The notes beneath the pieces are model-generated. The model was not told where the DNA came from. It saw only the letters and a list, made by a program, of their open reading frames with translations, and searched no databases. A program made the translations under genes and the position numbers. A stretch of DNA of 64,000 nt from Sycon ciliatum (Eukaryota > Porifera > Calcarea > Leucosolenida > Sycettidae), in the NCBI RefSeq assembly GCF_964019385.1, contig NC_088644.1:38905149-38969148 (forward strand), read 5' to 3'. Positions 38,384 to 50,728 of the stretch are shown piece after piece (the first letter of the stretch is position 1; every line of letters starts with the position of its first letter).

Positions 38384-39768
38384 CATGTACATGTACGTGT
38401 GCAGTGCTTTCACTAACTAATTACTTACATGAGACTTGTACATTGTTTCCGAGTCCATAATACTCCAAGGACATGTACTCAACGCGCAACAAGTACAACC
38501 TTCTCTAGATTCCCCAAACTGGCACAATGGCATTGAAACGGTCCAAGACGAAATGATAGTAGCCGACTGGCCGAAATTAAAAAAAAAAAAAGTCCTTGTG
38601 AAGTTGATGCTGACATTGCCATTTCCAATGCCCCTGGGTATATATCACTTAATTTTAGCGAAAGTCCAGTTGAGAATCCTTCACAAGTAAAGCTACAACC
38701 ATTAATTTGCGCCTCGGTGATGGGTGAACTTTAACTGTTAGTACGATGGTACATGTACCTCCTGTCCTAGTCCGGGAACGTTGTGGGAAGTATTACTTAT
38801 GTACATGTGCTTTAAAAAAGGAATGGGAATGATGTCATTGATGACACCAGTAGCTGTGCGTTGGGTCACGTGGATGCTCTATGAATTAGAAAGCAACATA
38901 CCAGAGGAATGAATGACAGTACCAATGACAGTGGCAATCATAGACATACTAGTACCCATCCGAATAATTTATGGTGCTCTTCATTGTGATACCCTGACTC
39001 ACTGTACCAGGCCACGAAACACACTTTTCTTCAAAGGGAATCGACTCATGTTATGTACATGTACATGTACCTAGGTGGTTTGGGATTCTCCTAGTCTAAG
39101 TAGCGTTCATTGTTTCGTCTTGAATAACGCGATGGGATCCACTTCTTGATACTAGTAATCCGCTGCTTTGGACTAACGCTATGTGAGAGCTAGAGGTCAA
39201 GCTGCTGAACTATGCGGTTAAAATCAATGTCACGGCATGGTGCCTCTTCAAGGAAGCCTCCATGTTGATCATCAGTCCTCCCACGCACAGAACTTTCCCA
39301 TCGACGACCGGTCTGAGATCACTTCGGGTCGTGTGAACTAAACAATTCATGCATTTCATATCCTTAAACGGTCTAGTACTTAGTACTAGTAGTGGTAGTA
39401 GAGGTCCCGTGGCGATTGTGAGCGAGGCGCACTTGAAAATTCAAAGCTCGGAGCCCGTCTTGTTTCAACCTTGCTGAAATGTGGCCAACTCAACCCCAAC
39501 GGCCCAAGCCAAGCCAGCTAGACGCTAGTACTGACTGTATACATGTAGTGTAGTAGATCAACAAAATTTACTGGTCAGCTGACTGAGGGAGTCATGTCCT
39601 GTATGCTCTGCATTCCTGCAGACTGCGCTGGCAGTATTTATGCACCTTGGCATGTTTACGGAGTGTCACTCCTGTTGCCACACTCCCTGGGCACGAAACC
39701 GTCGTTAGGTTTCTCCGGGGCTCTTTCAGTTTGGAGGATACTGCAGGTAGCGTGAGCGACTTCTGGAA
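38384..39768. other. Region upstream of the second CUB gene
   Basis: No gene supported. It contains ACATGT-type runs (38383-38398 and 39055-39071) and A/T-rich stretches. The last few hundred bases should hold the promoter and 5' UTR of the gene beginning at 39769. Confidence 0.45.
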
Positions 39769-42700
39769 ATGCGGGCGGTGGCTGTGTGCCTGTTGGTGAC
39801 GTTCCTGGTTGATCGGACAAGGTAAGGATATATGCCGAGAGAAACTATGTCGACTAGGCCGCTGTTTATACTGCGCAAAAAATATGTCACCATGTGCTGT
39901 GAATTGTGCAATCATTCCTCATTGGCTTGGTGCATGGTAATGAGTACCCTCTTTATTATTCAAACAGTAGTTTGGAGGCGGTGGGAAAAGAAGAAGAGAA
40001 AGAGAGAAGGGAAAGAAAACGTTTGATAGAAAAGAAGTGTCTACTGAATTGTGTGGATTTGCGTCGTTGCATGCGAATACTTATTACGAAACTCTTTATT
40101 ATTATGGTTTGATACACTCATTGTCAAGATATTCTCGCTAAAACACAGGATTGTCTTTTTAGGAACACATTCAGTTTTGTAGCAAGCACCTTGATAATCT
40201 CAGCGAGTGATTTGTTGGCCGGAATGTTTTGGGAAAGAACAATAGAGTACTGCCGTACCATACACCACCATCCTTTACTTCACACGTGCTAGTGGAGTGC
40301 ACACTCACTATAAGTATAACAGTAGAGGACTATGATCAGGACTGATTCTCTCACGCTTGTCATTATGGTTAAACTGTATGTACTTCAAGTAGCAGGGTTC
40401 AAGCCAGGAAAACGTGTTTGGGGGGGGGGGCGGGGAGGGCGGGGGGGGGGGGGGGAGGAGGAGGAGGTAGGGAAACAAAATTTTCCCCCGTTTTTCCATG
40501 TTCCACTATTGCCTTGTCACAAAAATGCAACGTATGGTGCACAGAGCACCCGGAGCAATCGATTTGTGGCCGCATTTTCGCTGCTTGAACTTAAGCAAAT
40601 ACAAAAAGGGAGAACATGGGTAGGGTGGTACGCTGTCAGAGTAGGGGACCCGCCATCAGTGGGGGGGGGGGGGGGGGGGGGGCGCTGCGCCCCTACCGAA
40701 CCCTGCATAGGTGGACATGCAGAGTATTTGCAACCAGATTTCCATAATTTGTGCTGCTGTGCTGATCAACTAACTTTTCTTACATACATTACTGTCATTA
40801 GGTGAACTTGAAGTGTGCAGTCTTGTTTTGCAACTCAGTGTTAATGGCCGGCTGGGGGTGGCGCTGGGGGGGGGGGGCAGTACAGCAGGCTCTGTGCTGT
40901 GTCGGATCAAGGTGTGCCATGTGCTGTGTGCTGTGTGTGTGATCAGTGCTACAAGTGCTTTCATGCCGGGTAATAGCAGAACAGGAAAGTACTCACCTAG
41001 GCTACTGCAAGTGTCACAGCTGAGAAAGTTATACCAGATATTATCTAGGTAGTTGAGGATGCCAACTGCGAATTCTAATCAAGTTTTGTTTTGTTTTGTT
41101 TTCAAGAGGCAATCCTTGATGGGCACTTCATTTGGGATACAGTTGTCACCTCAACTTGTATTTCTGATACTGGACTGCTGTTACCTGTGACCCCTTGAAA
41201 TCGGATGTTCTTGTTGTATCACTAGCCAAGTGTGTTAGGTCTATGATGGGTAAACAAGGGCCCTTCCTGCTTGGAAAAGACCATGCACAGCATGGGTATA
41301 GTAGAGCAGTTAGCGTTGTTATGGGAGCTCTGAACACACTGCTAATACTGGTATCTGTCCAGGTTACCATTGTACTGATGTTCTACTAATTGTGACTTGT
41401 AAGCTGTACATGATTGTACATGCTAAGGTGTGTGTTGGATTGGATGTGAAGTATTGTCTAGTTGTTAACCCTCTGTTGTCCGTGCATACAAGCATCGATC
41501 CAATGGGCTTGATGGGGTAGGCATTCAATTTATAGTAACTTGAGAGATTAAAATATGTATCAATACTGTCTCCAAAATTTAACTCAGATGGATAACCAAG
41601 GATTAAAACGACCTTCGATCCTTTCTTCTCCATTATATCACTGTCTCCGAACCCTTTTTGCAGTACAGGGGAACTTGGTATTCGTATCCTAATTTTTAAA
41701 AGTTCTGTCACAAACAGTGAAGCGTAACGTGTTGGATCACTGCTGTAAATTGTTCAGAAGAAAAGAACCCTCATGTCGTTTTTTTGTAATTCTTGTGTGT
41801 GCCCAATGAATTGCCTTTCAGTGCCATTTCAGCAAGTCACAGCTGGGAATGTCACCTATCACCAGATGCAGTCGATACCACACTGACTAGTGAAGAGCAT
41901 GCTACCAAGTTCAGCTTGCCCAACGGCTTTGGACCGGGCGCAGAAGCCACATTTGTCAGTCCCGACACGCCGGCGAGTGAGAAGCACGAGGCGTGCAGTA
42001 ATCTCCGGCACGGCCGTTATCCACCCAACACCGAGTGCATATTCAACTATGAGTCGGCTGAAAACTCCTGGGTGTTTATGAAGTTCAAATCATTCCGCCT
42101 TGATCTCGATTGCCAAGCTGACTGGGTCCGAGTACAAACTGTTGGTGCGCCGATTGGCAGCGAGTTTGATGAGACCTTCAGCGCATGCAACGTGCCGACT
42201 GAAGTCATTTCGGACGGGACGATCATCCCCTGGCGACATGTGCGTCTCACGTTCAGGTCGGATGATGCATTCAGTTGCCGTGGTTTCATTGCTCTCTTCA
42301 TTGGACATATTCCCTTTTGGGGTAAGTAGTGAGTCCATTCCAATAGATAATGTAATTATTGCAAAGGAGTAAGTTTGGCAAATGCCGGCAAAGTGCTCAA
42401 TGCACAAAGTGCAGAGCGTTTCTCACGAATCACGACAAATCCAAACTGGACCTATTTCTCTTTTTCGTGTTTCGTGTTATAATGATTGTATAGAAGATTG
42501 AAGAATGCGGAGACATGCGGAGTATTACATGAATTTGTACGCGAGCACTCTACATGATGTCATCTTCGGCCGATCGGGTTTTCGGGTACTATTCTGTGCC
42601 CGTCAAGCCTAGGTCCTCGCGGGTACCACGGGTACCCGACTACCCGAGGTCTTCACGGGTAGCACGGGTACCCAACTACCCGTGTACACCACTAATCAGA

Positions 42701-45700
42701 AGCACAAGCTCGTTAGTGTGTATCCAGCAATGTTTTCATGCTTTGGATCACAGCATTGTATTAGAGAGGTTAAGATGCACGTATTTCTTTGATTGATTTT
42801 TATTTCACGGATCCTCCAGAGGCAAATAGATGCCTATCGAAGGGAGTCTCCTAAGTAAGTATGGAAAATGAGAAAGTATGTTCGTAAGGGAGAAGAGGTA
42901 GAAGATACATTAGTACAAAAGAAGTAAATTTCTGACGTGACGCAAAAGTTCAGCTCGCGTTACTTGGCTTGCACGTCGAAATATCAACGCGAGTGACCTG
43001 CTGCTCACATCGAAATTTGGAGTTTTACGCCAAATTTGACGTGAAATTGCGCGTCACGTCGGAAATACCGTGCATCTTAACCTCTCTATTGTCTGTACCT
43101 GTACGTATAGTTTAGGTAGTTTTCAGGTTTACTTGCTCACCATGAAGCGACCTGAGTGCTCAGTCAAGTGTCACATTTAGTTGCGACACAAACTGATTGT
43201 ATTTATTGTACCGAAACAATCTGCACTAATTCCTCTAGGCATGTTGGTCTGAAAAACGATTCTGATGGTTGCTCTATTCTAACATGCAAATGACTTGACT
43301 TATCAGCAACCCTTTCAGTGTCGACGTCAGTTTTCCTGGTTGTGCCGTTCCCTCATCCAGTCTTGCGATTGATATGTGCTAGAAGAAAATTAGTAGCTGC
43401 ATCCGATGCCTCAGTGCCTAATCATAGTTTGGTGGCGTCCCCCGTAAGCGGAAACCTGGTTCTCAACCTGCCCAGTTCGTGGATCCGTAAAATATAATCC
43501 AACACGTTTGGTGTACGATTCCCTCGGAGACAAGAATGCTTTTACGAAGAAGGCCACACTTTCTTGTACAGCATCTTGACAGTTTTCACTGGTATACTTT
43601 CAAGCCTTATCGTCAGGTGAAATACAGGCAAAATCAATTGAATAAGGACACTGTCCTTGCCTCCTGATGATAAGGCTTGAAAGCGTACTAGCGAGAACTT
43701 TCAAGAAGTTGTTTTTAAAAGAGCCTGAAGTGCGTCATTTTTCTAAGTATAGTCACGTTGTATTTGTGTTCGTAATTCTTTATCATGCTCAGCAAGCGGT
43801 GCCCCAGCGGGTCAGGCCGGATACCTGCCAGGTGGAGGTCCTGGACGTAAGTTACAACTGGAGAAATTCTGTCCTTGGAATGTGCTGTTGTGGGAACATG
43901 TATGCTCTTTGTGATCTGAACAGTGTACCGTGGGCAGTAGCCATGCTAGTATTTTTACTACATTTAAAATAGGGATGCAAGGTATATTCATATATTCGAT
44001 TGATATTCGTTTGGAGCCCGATGGAAGGAATATTTTCCCCTCTGGAATATTCGTTTGTTGTGACACATGCACATAGTATGCTATAGTGTAGCTCTATTGT
44101 AGTAATTCTAGAACGGATGGAGTGGTATGTGCATGTGTTATGTGTTGAGAAAGGGGACTATGACTCACAAGAGTAGGGGACATGACTCCACTAGACATCT
44201 ACTTGGTCTAGAACGACCGGGGAAAAGCCAAACTCTTTATAGGATTCTTTTGGTATAGAGTATTGGATTCATTTAGAAAAATTCGATTTTGTTCCGATTT
44301 AAATATTTGTTTCACCCCTAGAAAGAATTCAGCATTTTGAGAGAATACTTAGCATTCGTTATTCATTCGTTGTGGGTGAGTAATAGTTCCTTTGTGAAAT
44401 AGAATATTCGTTGCAGCCCTAAATTTTAAAACATCAAAGACAGGAGCCATTCCCACATGGATTTGGTTCTTTTTTTGTCCCGGCGTGATTGCGTATCACC
44501 CTACCCTGTAACTTCCCTTGCATTGCCCTCATCAGTTTAAAACAGTGACATGGACAGTTACTGTAGACGGTGAAAATAAAGAAAATAAAAAGGAAGTAGA
44601 AATACTGAACTACATCACCGTTTTGGAAGTATCTGATGCACCAAAACATTTCCCTCTATTCTCACTGTGATGACTACGTAGTATGAAAAGCTTCTTAACA
44701 CGGGAAACAGGGTGTTTCCTCACTCACTGTGATCACTAGGTAGTATGAAAAGCTTCTTAACACGGGAAACAGGGTGTTTCCTCACTCACTGTGATCACTA
44801 GGTAGTATGAAAAGCTTCTTAACACGGGAAACAGGGTGCTTCCTCACTCACTGTGATCACTACGTAGTATGAAAAGCTTCTTAACACGGGAAACAGGGTG
44901 TTTCCTCACTCACTGTGATCACTACGTAGTATGAAAAGCTTCTTAACACGGGAAACAGGGTGTTTCCTCACTCACTGTGATCACTACGTAGTATGAAAAG
45001 CTTCTTAACACGGGAAACAGGGTGTTTCCTCACTCACTGTGATCACTACGTAGTATGAAAAGCTTCTTAACACGGGAAGCAGGGTGTTTCCTCACTCACT
45101 GTGATCACTTGGTAGTATGAAAAGCTTCTTAACACGGGAAACAGGGTGTTTCCTCACTCACTGTGATCACTACGTAGTATGAAAAGCTTCTTAACACGGG
45201 AAACAGGGTGTTTCCTCACTCACTGTGATCACTACGTAGTATGAAAAGCTTCTTAACACGGGAAACAGGGTGTTTCCTCACTCACTGTGATCACTACGTA
45301 GTATGAAAAGCTTCTTAACACGGGAAACAGGGTGTTTCCTCACTCACTGTGATCACTACGTAGTATGAAAAGCTTCTTAACACGGGAAACAGGGTGTTTC
45401 CCCATTCACTGTGATCACTACGTAGTATGAAAAGCTTCTTAACACGGGAAACAGGGTGTTTCCTCACTCACTGTGATCACTACGTAGTATGAAAAGCTTC
45501 TTAACACGGGAAACAGGGTGTTTCCTCACTCACTGTGATCACTACGTAGTATGAAAAGCTTCTTAACACGGGAAACAGGGTGTTTCCTCACTCACTGTGA
45601 TCACTACGTAGTATGAAAAGCTTCTTAACACGGGAAACAGGGTGTTTCCTCACTCACTGTGATCACTACGTAGTATGAAAAGCTTCTTAACACGGGAAGC

Positions 45701-48700
45701 AGGGTGTTTCCTCACTCACTGTGATCACTTGGTAGTATGAAAAGCTTCTTAACACGGGAAACAGGGTGTTTCCTCACTCACTGTGATCACTACGTAGTAT
45801 GAAAAGCTTCTTAACACGGGAAACAGGGTGTTTCCTCACTCACTGTGATCACTACGTAGTATGAAAAGCTTCTTAACACGGGAAACAGGGTGTTTCCTCA
45901 CTCACTGTGATCACTACGTAGTATGAAAAGCTTCTTAACACGGGAAACAGGGTGTTTCCTCACTCACTGTGATCACTACGTAGTATGAAAAGCTTCTTAA
46001 CACGGGAAACAGGGTGTTTCCCCATTCACTGTGATCACTACGTAGTATGAAAAGCTTCTTAACACGGGAAACAGGGTGTTTCCTCACTCACTGTGATCAC
46101 TACGTAGTATGAAAAGCTTCTTAACACGGGAAGCAGGGTGTTTCCTCACTCACTGTGATCACTTGGTAGTATGAAAAGCTTCTTAACACGGGAAACAGGG
46201 TGTTTCCTCACTCACTGTGATCACTACGTAGTATGAAAAGCTTCTTAACACGGGAAACAGGGTGTTTCCTCACTCACTGTGATCACTACGTAGTATGAAA
46301 AGCTTCTTAACACGGGAAACAGGGTGTTTCCTCACTCACTGTGATCACTACGTAGTATGAAAAGCTTCTTAACACGGGAAACAGGGTGTTTCCTCACTCA
46401 CTGTGATCACTACGTAGTATGAAAAGCTTCTTAACACGGGAAACAGGGTGTTTCCCCATTCACTGTGATCACTACGTAGTATGAAAAGCTTCTTAACACG
46501 GGAAACAGGGTGTTTCCTCACTCACTGTGATCACTACGTAGTATGAAAAGCTTCTTAACACGGGAAACAGGGTGTTTCCTCACTCACTGTGATCACTACG
46601 TAGTATGAAAAGCTTCTTAACACGGGAAACAGGGTGTTTCCTCACTCACTGTGATCACTACGTAGTATGAAAAGCTTCTTAACACGGGAAATAGGGTGTT
46701 TCCTCACTCACTATGATCACTACGTAGTATGAAAAGCTTCTTAACACGGGAAACAGGGTGTTTCCTCACTCACTGTGATCACTACGTAGTATGAAAGCTT
46801 CTTAACACGGGAAACAGGGTGTTTCCTCACTCACTGTGATCACTACGTAGTATGAAAAGCTTCTTAACACGGGAAACAGGGTGTTTCCTCACTCACTGTG
46901 ATCACTACGTAGTATGAAAAGCTTCTTAACACGGGAAACAGGGTGTTTCCTCACTCACTGTGATCACTACGTAGTATGAAAAGCTTCTTAACACGGGAAA
47001 CAGGGTGCTTCCTCACTCACTGTGATTGCTAGTACCGTGTCTCAGTGGCCGCGAATCACGTTTGCATGAAGCTCCAAGTTGCAACGATGTGCACTGTAAA
47101 CTTCACTCTGCCTCCTGTTGAAGTTTCAGGTACATGCCTCTAGTGCTTGGATAAGTTCATGATGGCTGTCAAAGGAATATGTATGTACATGTACTAGTAT
47201 GTCACTAGCAATCTGTTTAGGTTGCTCCTAGCTGTTTGGGTCAGCAAAGATTTTCATTGTTGTCAGGAAATATCTGTGAAAGAAGAGAGAATATTTAAAA
47301 TACAGTTCTGATCAGAGGTATGTACATGTTGTCAATGTGCTGTAACAGGTCGTGGCTTCCAGAATTTACAAAGAGCCGTTCCGGAGAAAGATGTTTCAAC
47401 GAAGCAATGAATTAAAAAAAATGAAGCCGACATAATACCATGATGAACTAATAAAATAGAATATTTGAAGTAGAATTAAAAAGTCGGCGTTGTTGTGTTC
47501 TGCCTGGTGATGTCATGGTGTATTTTCTCACCTGTGCTTTGCAGATCCAGGTGGTCAGTCTATTTGTGGAGTCAGTACAGTAAGTAGAACACTACAAATA
47601 GTTACCGTCGATGAATAATTATCCTATCCACGATGGGAATTAACCGTATTGCGTGACCGATCCTTTCAATGTTCTAATCTTTACGTTTCCTTTCCCACCT
47701 GGACTCCTCCTTGGCTTACCTTTTCTCGCTAGCTCTCCTCTTGTACGTTCTTGCTATTAAGCGGGATTCACAGAAGCTTTTTTGCGATGCGGCACGCGAT
47801 GCGACAGCCGCGAAACCAGGAAATCCCCAAACCGCAGCCATCTCACAGCCCACGCAACTGCCGCAGCTGCGCCATCGCAGAAATTGAGCTTGGCTCAACT
47901 TTGGCGATGCGACACGCGATTTGACGTACGAATTTAACCTTTTCTACGGCAAAGTTGTACAAAGGTTCAAGAGTTGCCTGTAAAAGTTGTACCAAACCTC
48001 GCGTATACCATGGTGACGTAGCCACCTGCATTGAACTTCGCGCCAAATCAGCAAGGCGTTGTCGCATTGCTGACTTCTTCTGTGAATGGTATTTCGCGAG
48101 TTCGCATCGCACGCGTCCGTCGCAGATCACATCACATCGCGTGTCGCATCGCAAAAAAAGCTTCTGTGAATCCTGCTTTAAAACAAGTCGATCAATCCAT
48201 GGATTGTCATGGGAAGCTTGAATAAAACTCGGGCATTAGTGTTGGTGTTATCAATCTCCTTAGGTTCGTCAATACCTCTTGCCACTCAACGAGACGAAGG
48301 AAATGTGCACTTTAGGGGTGAAAAGGTATTGGGACAATATTCATTTGGTTTATAATTCTGGATGTGTAAGACGCCACTCTAGCCAGCATCTGTAATATTC
48401 GTGTATCATCTTTTCAGAAGTTGTCTGTCTCTTTCTCAATTTCGAAATTTGGTTGTATTGTGATTGATTGCTTTGTCTCTTTGCAGCCTGTCCGACCACC
48501 AGGTTTACGTGGTTTGCAGACGTACAGTAATATCGGGAGAACAAGGAGAAGTGTGGCCAAGAGTTCACAACTGCAGGGTGAGCCTGGCTTGGCGTATGTG
48601 CGGGACAAAAGAGCTAACACGGATATTGATGCGTTAAGGGAGATGTACTGCAATGACGAGGAAGTCCAGAGCGACATTGCACCGAAGGGAGATCTTCGAA

Positions 48701-49611
48701 AGAATAACAAGGGCGAGGCTGGCCGGCCCGGAGGTCTCATCGGACACAAAGGCTCGAGTTCTACGTCGGACCCTTGCAGTAGAGCCAACGTACTCAAGCG
48801 CTTTCTCAAGGAGAAACGGGATAAGTTGAGAGTTCTGGAGACGCTTCTTGGTGATCATGATTGCAGTGACTCATGTACCATCATTAGACGAGTCTGCGCC
48901 AGAACTGACTGTAGTACCCAATGCAACATAACAAGCTCTCCAAACCCCGCTACCACCACCACCACCACCCAGCAAGCCTTCCTGTATGATGAAACGGAAT
49001 CAGCTTGCGAGTCAAACACCCTCACTTCAACTCTTACTGATGTTGGCGAGCCACCATATTGGAACAGTGGAAAACAGGGTGTGCGGGGCATCCAAAACCC
49101 TGTTACTGTTCGCATTCCAATATTACCACCAAAGGGTGCCCCACCAACGAGCACAAGGATACGGCGACCACCTATTAGTGGCCCACCAGGTCCTCCTGGG
49201 TCCAGGGGCCCACCAGGTCCGCCTGGGTCACCAGGTGCTCCTCGGTCCCGGGGCCCACCAGGTCCCCCTAGGCCCAGGGGCCCACCAGGTCCTCCTGGGT
49301 CCAGGGGTCCACCAGGACCTGCCGGTTACAGGGGACGACCAGGTCCTCGTGGGTCCAGGGGACGACCAGGTCCTCCTGGTGCACGCGGCCCTCCAGGCCG
49401 TCGCCGCCGAGAAACGAGCCTGGAGACAGACTCACATATTATCCTGAACGAGGAGATCGATCAGCCACTGGAACATCATCGTGAACAGCGTCAGATTAAA
49501 GATGCACAGCAAGGTCCACAGGGCCTTCTAGGTGACCCAGGTGAAATTCGGTCTGGGAAAAGGAAGCCCAAGCTGCCAGATGAGTGTCGTTGCCGTAAGT
49601 GCAAAAAATAG
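39769..49611 (+). CDS. Secreted CUB protein with short collagen-like segment
   Basis: Five exons join in frame: 39769-39821, 41822-42321, 43793-43846, 47545-47579, 48487-49611, giving 588 residues. Exon 1 is a signal peptide ([15 protein letters not shown]). Exon 2 is a CUB domain: WEC start, [35 protein letters not shown]. Exons 3-4 are small and Gly-rich ([17 protein letters not shown]). Exon 5 has RTRRS (furin-like), an amphipathic helix ([15 protein letters not shown]) before a Cys cluster ([21 protein letters not shown] is split over this stretch), a Thr run, about 24 Gly-X-Y triplets ([10 protein letters not shown] type), RRRR, and a basic end CRCRKCKK. The exon phases and the CUB signature match the gene at 11541-15161, so they are paralogues. 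It is probably a trimeric secreted matrix or signalling protein. Intron 3 contains the 62-bp satellite. A polyadenylation signal may be AATAAA at 50500. Confidence 0.82.
40421..40886. repeat. Cluster of poly(G) tracts
   Basis: G runs of about 10-20 occur at 40421-40430, 40441-40455, 40661-40681 and 40867-40876, with (GGA)n between. All lie in intron 1 of the second CUB gene and on the sense strand. They could form G-quadruplexes; lengths are assembly-sensitive. Confidence 0.75.
42619..42683. repeat. Short GGGTAC-rich palindromic repeat
   Basis: Two units of about 39 bp each contain GGGTACC/GGGTAGC, ACGGGTACCC and ACTACCCG. The unit is rich in self-complementary CGGGTACCCG cores. It lies in intron 2 of the second CUB gene. 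Confidence 0.6.
42762..43088. mobile_element. MITE with TA target site
   Basis: The ends are TAGAGAGGTTAAGATGCACG and its complement (right end CGTGCATCTTAACCTCTCTA), about 22 bp each, bounded by TA. The interior has mirrored CGTGACGC and TTGACGTGAAATT blocks and no ORF. It sits in intron 2 of the second CUB gene. Confidence 0.75.
43578..43703. mobile_element. Hairpin MITE
   Basis: Imperfect arms share CTTTCAAGCCTTATC and its complement GATAAGGCTTGAAAG (about 43597-43611 and 43670-43684). They extend outward through TTTTCACTGGTATA and its partner. The total is about 125 bp with a short spacer. Confidence 0.55.
44661..47026. repeat. 62-bp satellite array, about 38 copies, with higher-order structure
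   Basis: The monomer is 62 bp and contains three palindromes (GTGATCAC, TACGTA, AAGCTT) and a hairpin-forming GGAAACAGGGTGTTTCC. Variant monomers mark a higher-order pattern: GGGAAGC occurs at 45074, 45694 and 46128, and TTTCCCCATT-type variants at 45400, 46020 and 46454. The spacings are 620 (10 units) and 434 (7 units) in both series. One monomer near 46795 has lost an A. The whole array lies in intron 3 of the second CUB gene. Confidence 0.95.
47761..48177. mobile_element. MITE with TTAA borders
   Basis: The termini GCGGGATTCACAGAAGCTTT and its near-complement at the right (CTTCTGTGAATCCTGC) are flanked by TTAA at 47757-47760 and 48178-48181. The subterminal parts repeat GCGATGCG and CGTGTCGCATCGC in inverted order. 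TTAA suits piggyBac-type insertion; a PIF/Harbinger 3-bp TAA/TTA site is an alternative. It lies in intron 4 of the second CUB gene. No ORF. Confidence 0.75.
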
Positions 49612-49752
49612 TACCGCAGAAGATTGCACTGGCCAGAACAGAAACTAACATTTTTTTAAACAAATAGTGTGTTAGGACTTACAGCGCTAGTAGTCATGAG
49701 TCATGGTTATGACACGTGCAACTGCCACTGATAGGTTGTGTTCACAGTAATT

Positions 49753-49902
49753 CAGGCGCGTGCCCCGTATGGGTTCCTGGGTGCCCGGAACCCCCCCCCT
49801 TTTTCGCTCAAAATGCAGGATTTTGCTTCATTTTTTGAAAATTTTCCCCGAGGGAGGCCCCGGAACCCCCCCCCCTTGAAAGGCACCGGCGCACGCGCCT
49901 GA
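49753..49902. mobile_element. Short hAT-type MITE
   Basis: The ends CAGGCGCGTGC and GCACGCGCCTG are exact complements, and CAGG(C/G)GCGT ends are typical of hAT MITEs. Internal C runs flank a TTTTTCGCTC...TTTCCCC core. An AGTAATT/AGTATTG similarity outside may be a decayed 8-bp TSD. Confidence 0.6.
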
Positions 49903-50728
49903 GTATTGTAGGCTACATGTTTAAGTATACGTGTATGTACAATGTACGTACTAAGCCTGCTGCTGATTACTAGTATACGGCTAATTCTTTCGCAGTCAAC
50001 AAGCACTGGGAGCATTTGTTCGACATATTTTCATTGCAGCATACGTGTTTGTACTGTATTGATGCTAGTTTTTTTTTAATGATATTCTTTATGTGTTGGT
50101 CATTCCAACACTTGGAGGTTAGCCCTTGAGAGTAGATTCTTGTGATCCACAAAAGAGGCTATGATACCTTCATGCAGGATAACTTTCATGTATTCAGTCA
50201 TTTCAAAAATGTCTTCAAACCTGATGCACGCTGCACTGTAGTACTGGGCGTAATTTGTAAAACTAGTGATTTCCGATAGCTTGGTCATTCTCCTCCAAGT
50301 GTGGACTCTGATGAGTTAGTGTACGGCAACAATGGTCACAATGTGACAACATCACATCTGCTGATGAAAGCAAGGAAAGCACGTACGGGTAACCCCATGT
50401 TCCTTCTCAATCTTTGAATCAATGATGGGTGGGAGAGAGGGGAGGGTATTCTCCTAGGAAAGACGTAACCATATAACTTTGTATAATTCCTGATTCTCAA
50501 ATAAAGAGCAACGCTGAGATAAAAGTACATGTATTATTTAATTATAGTACTTTTTCAAGTATATTGGAAATACGAACGGTAGGCAAAATTTAATAGATTG
50601 TAGGGCAATATTTCATTCAAAATACATCTTTGATAGCATAGGTGGGAGTCATGAAATATCTCAAGGTCAAGCCAAACATAAAAACATTATCACTTATGCT
50701 TGGAATTTCGTAAGCGATTATAATCGCA
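49903..50728. other. Convergent region between the second CUB gene and the SIX gene
   Basis: No coding sequence supported. It should contain the 3' UTR of the - strand SIX gene and possibly the end of the CUB transcript; AATAAA at 50500-50505 is on the + strand. Confidence 0.45.

Noticed and set aside
44661..47026. CRISPR-like array
   Set aside because: The 62-bp units are contiguous tandem repeats without unique spacers, in a eukaryotic intron; this is a satellite.
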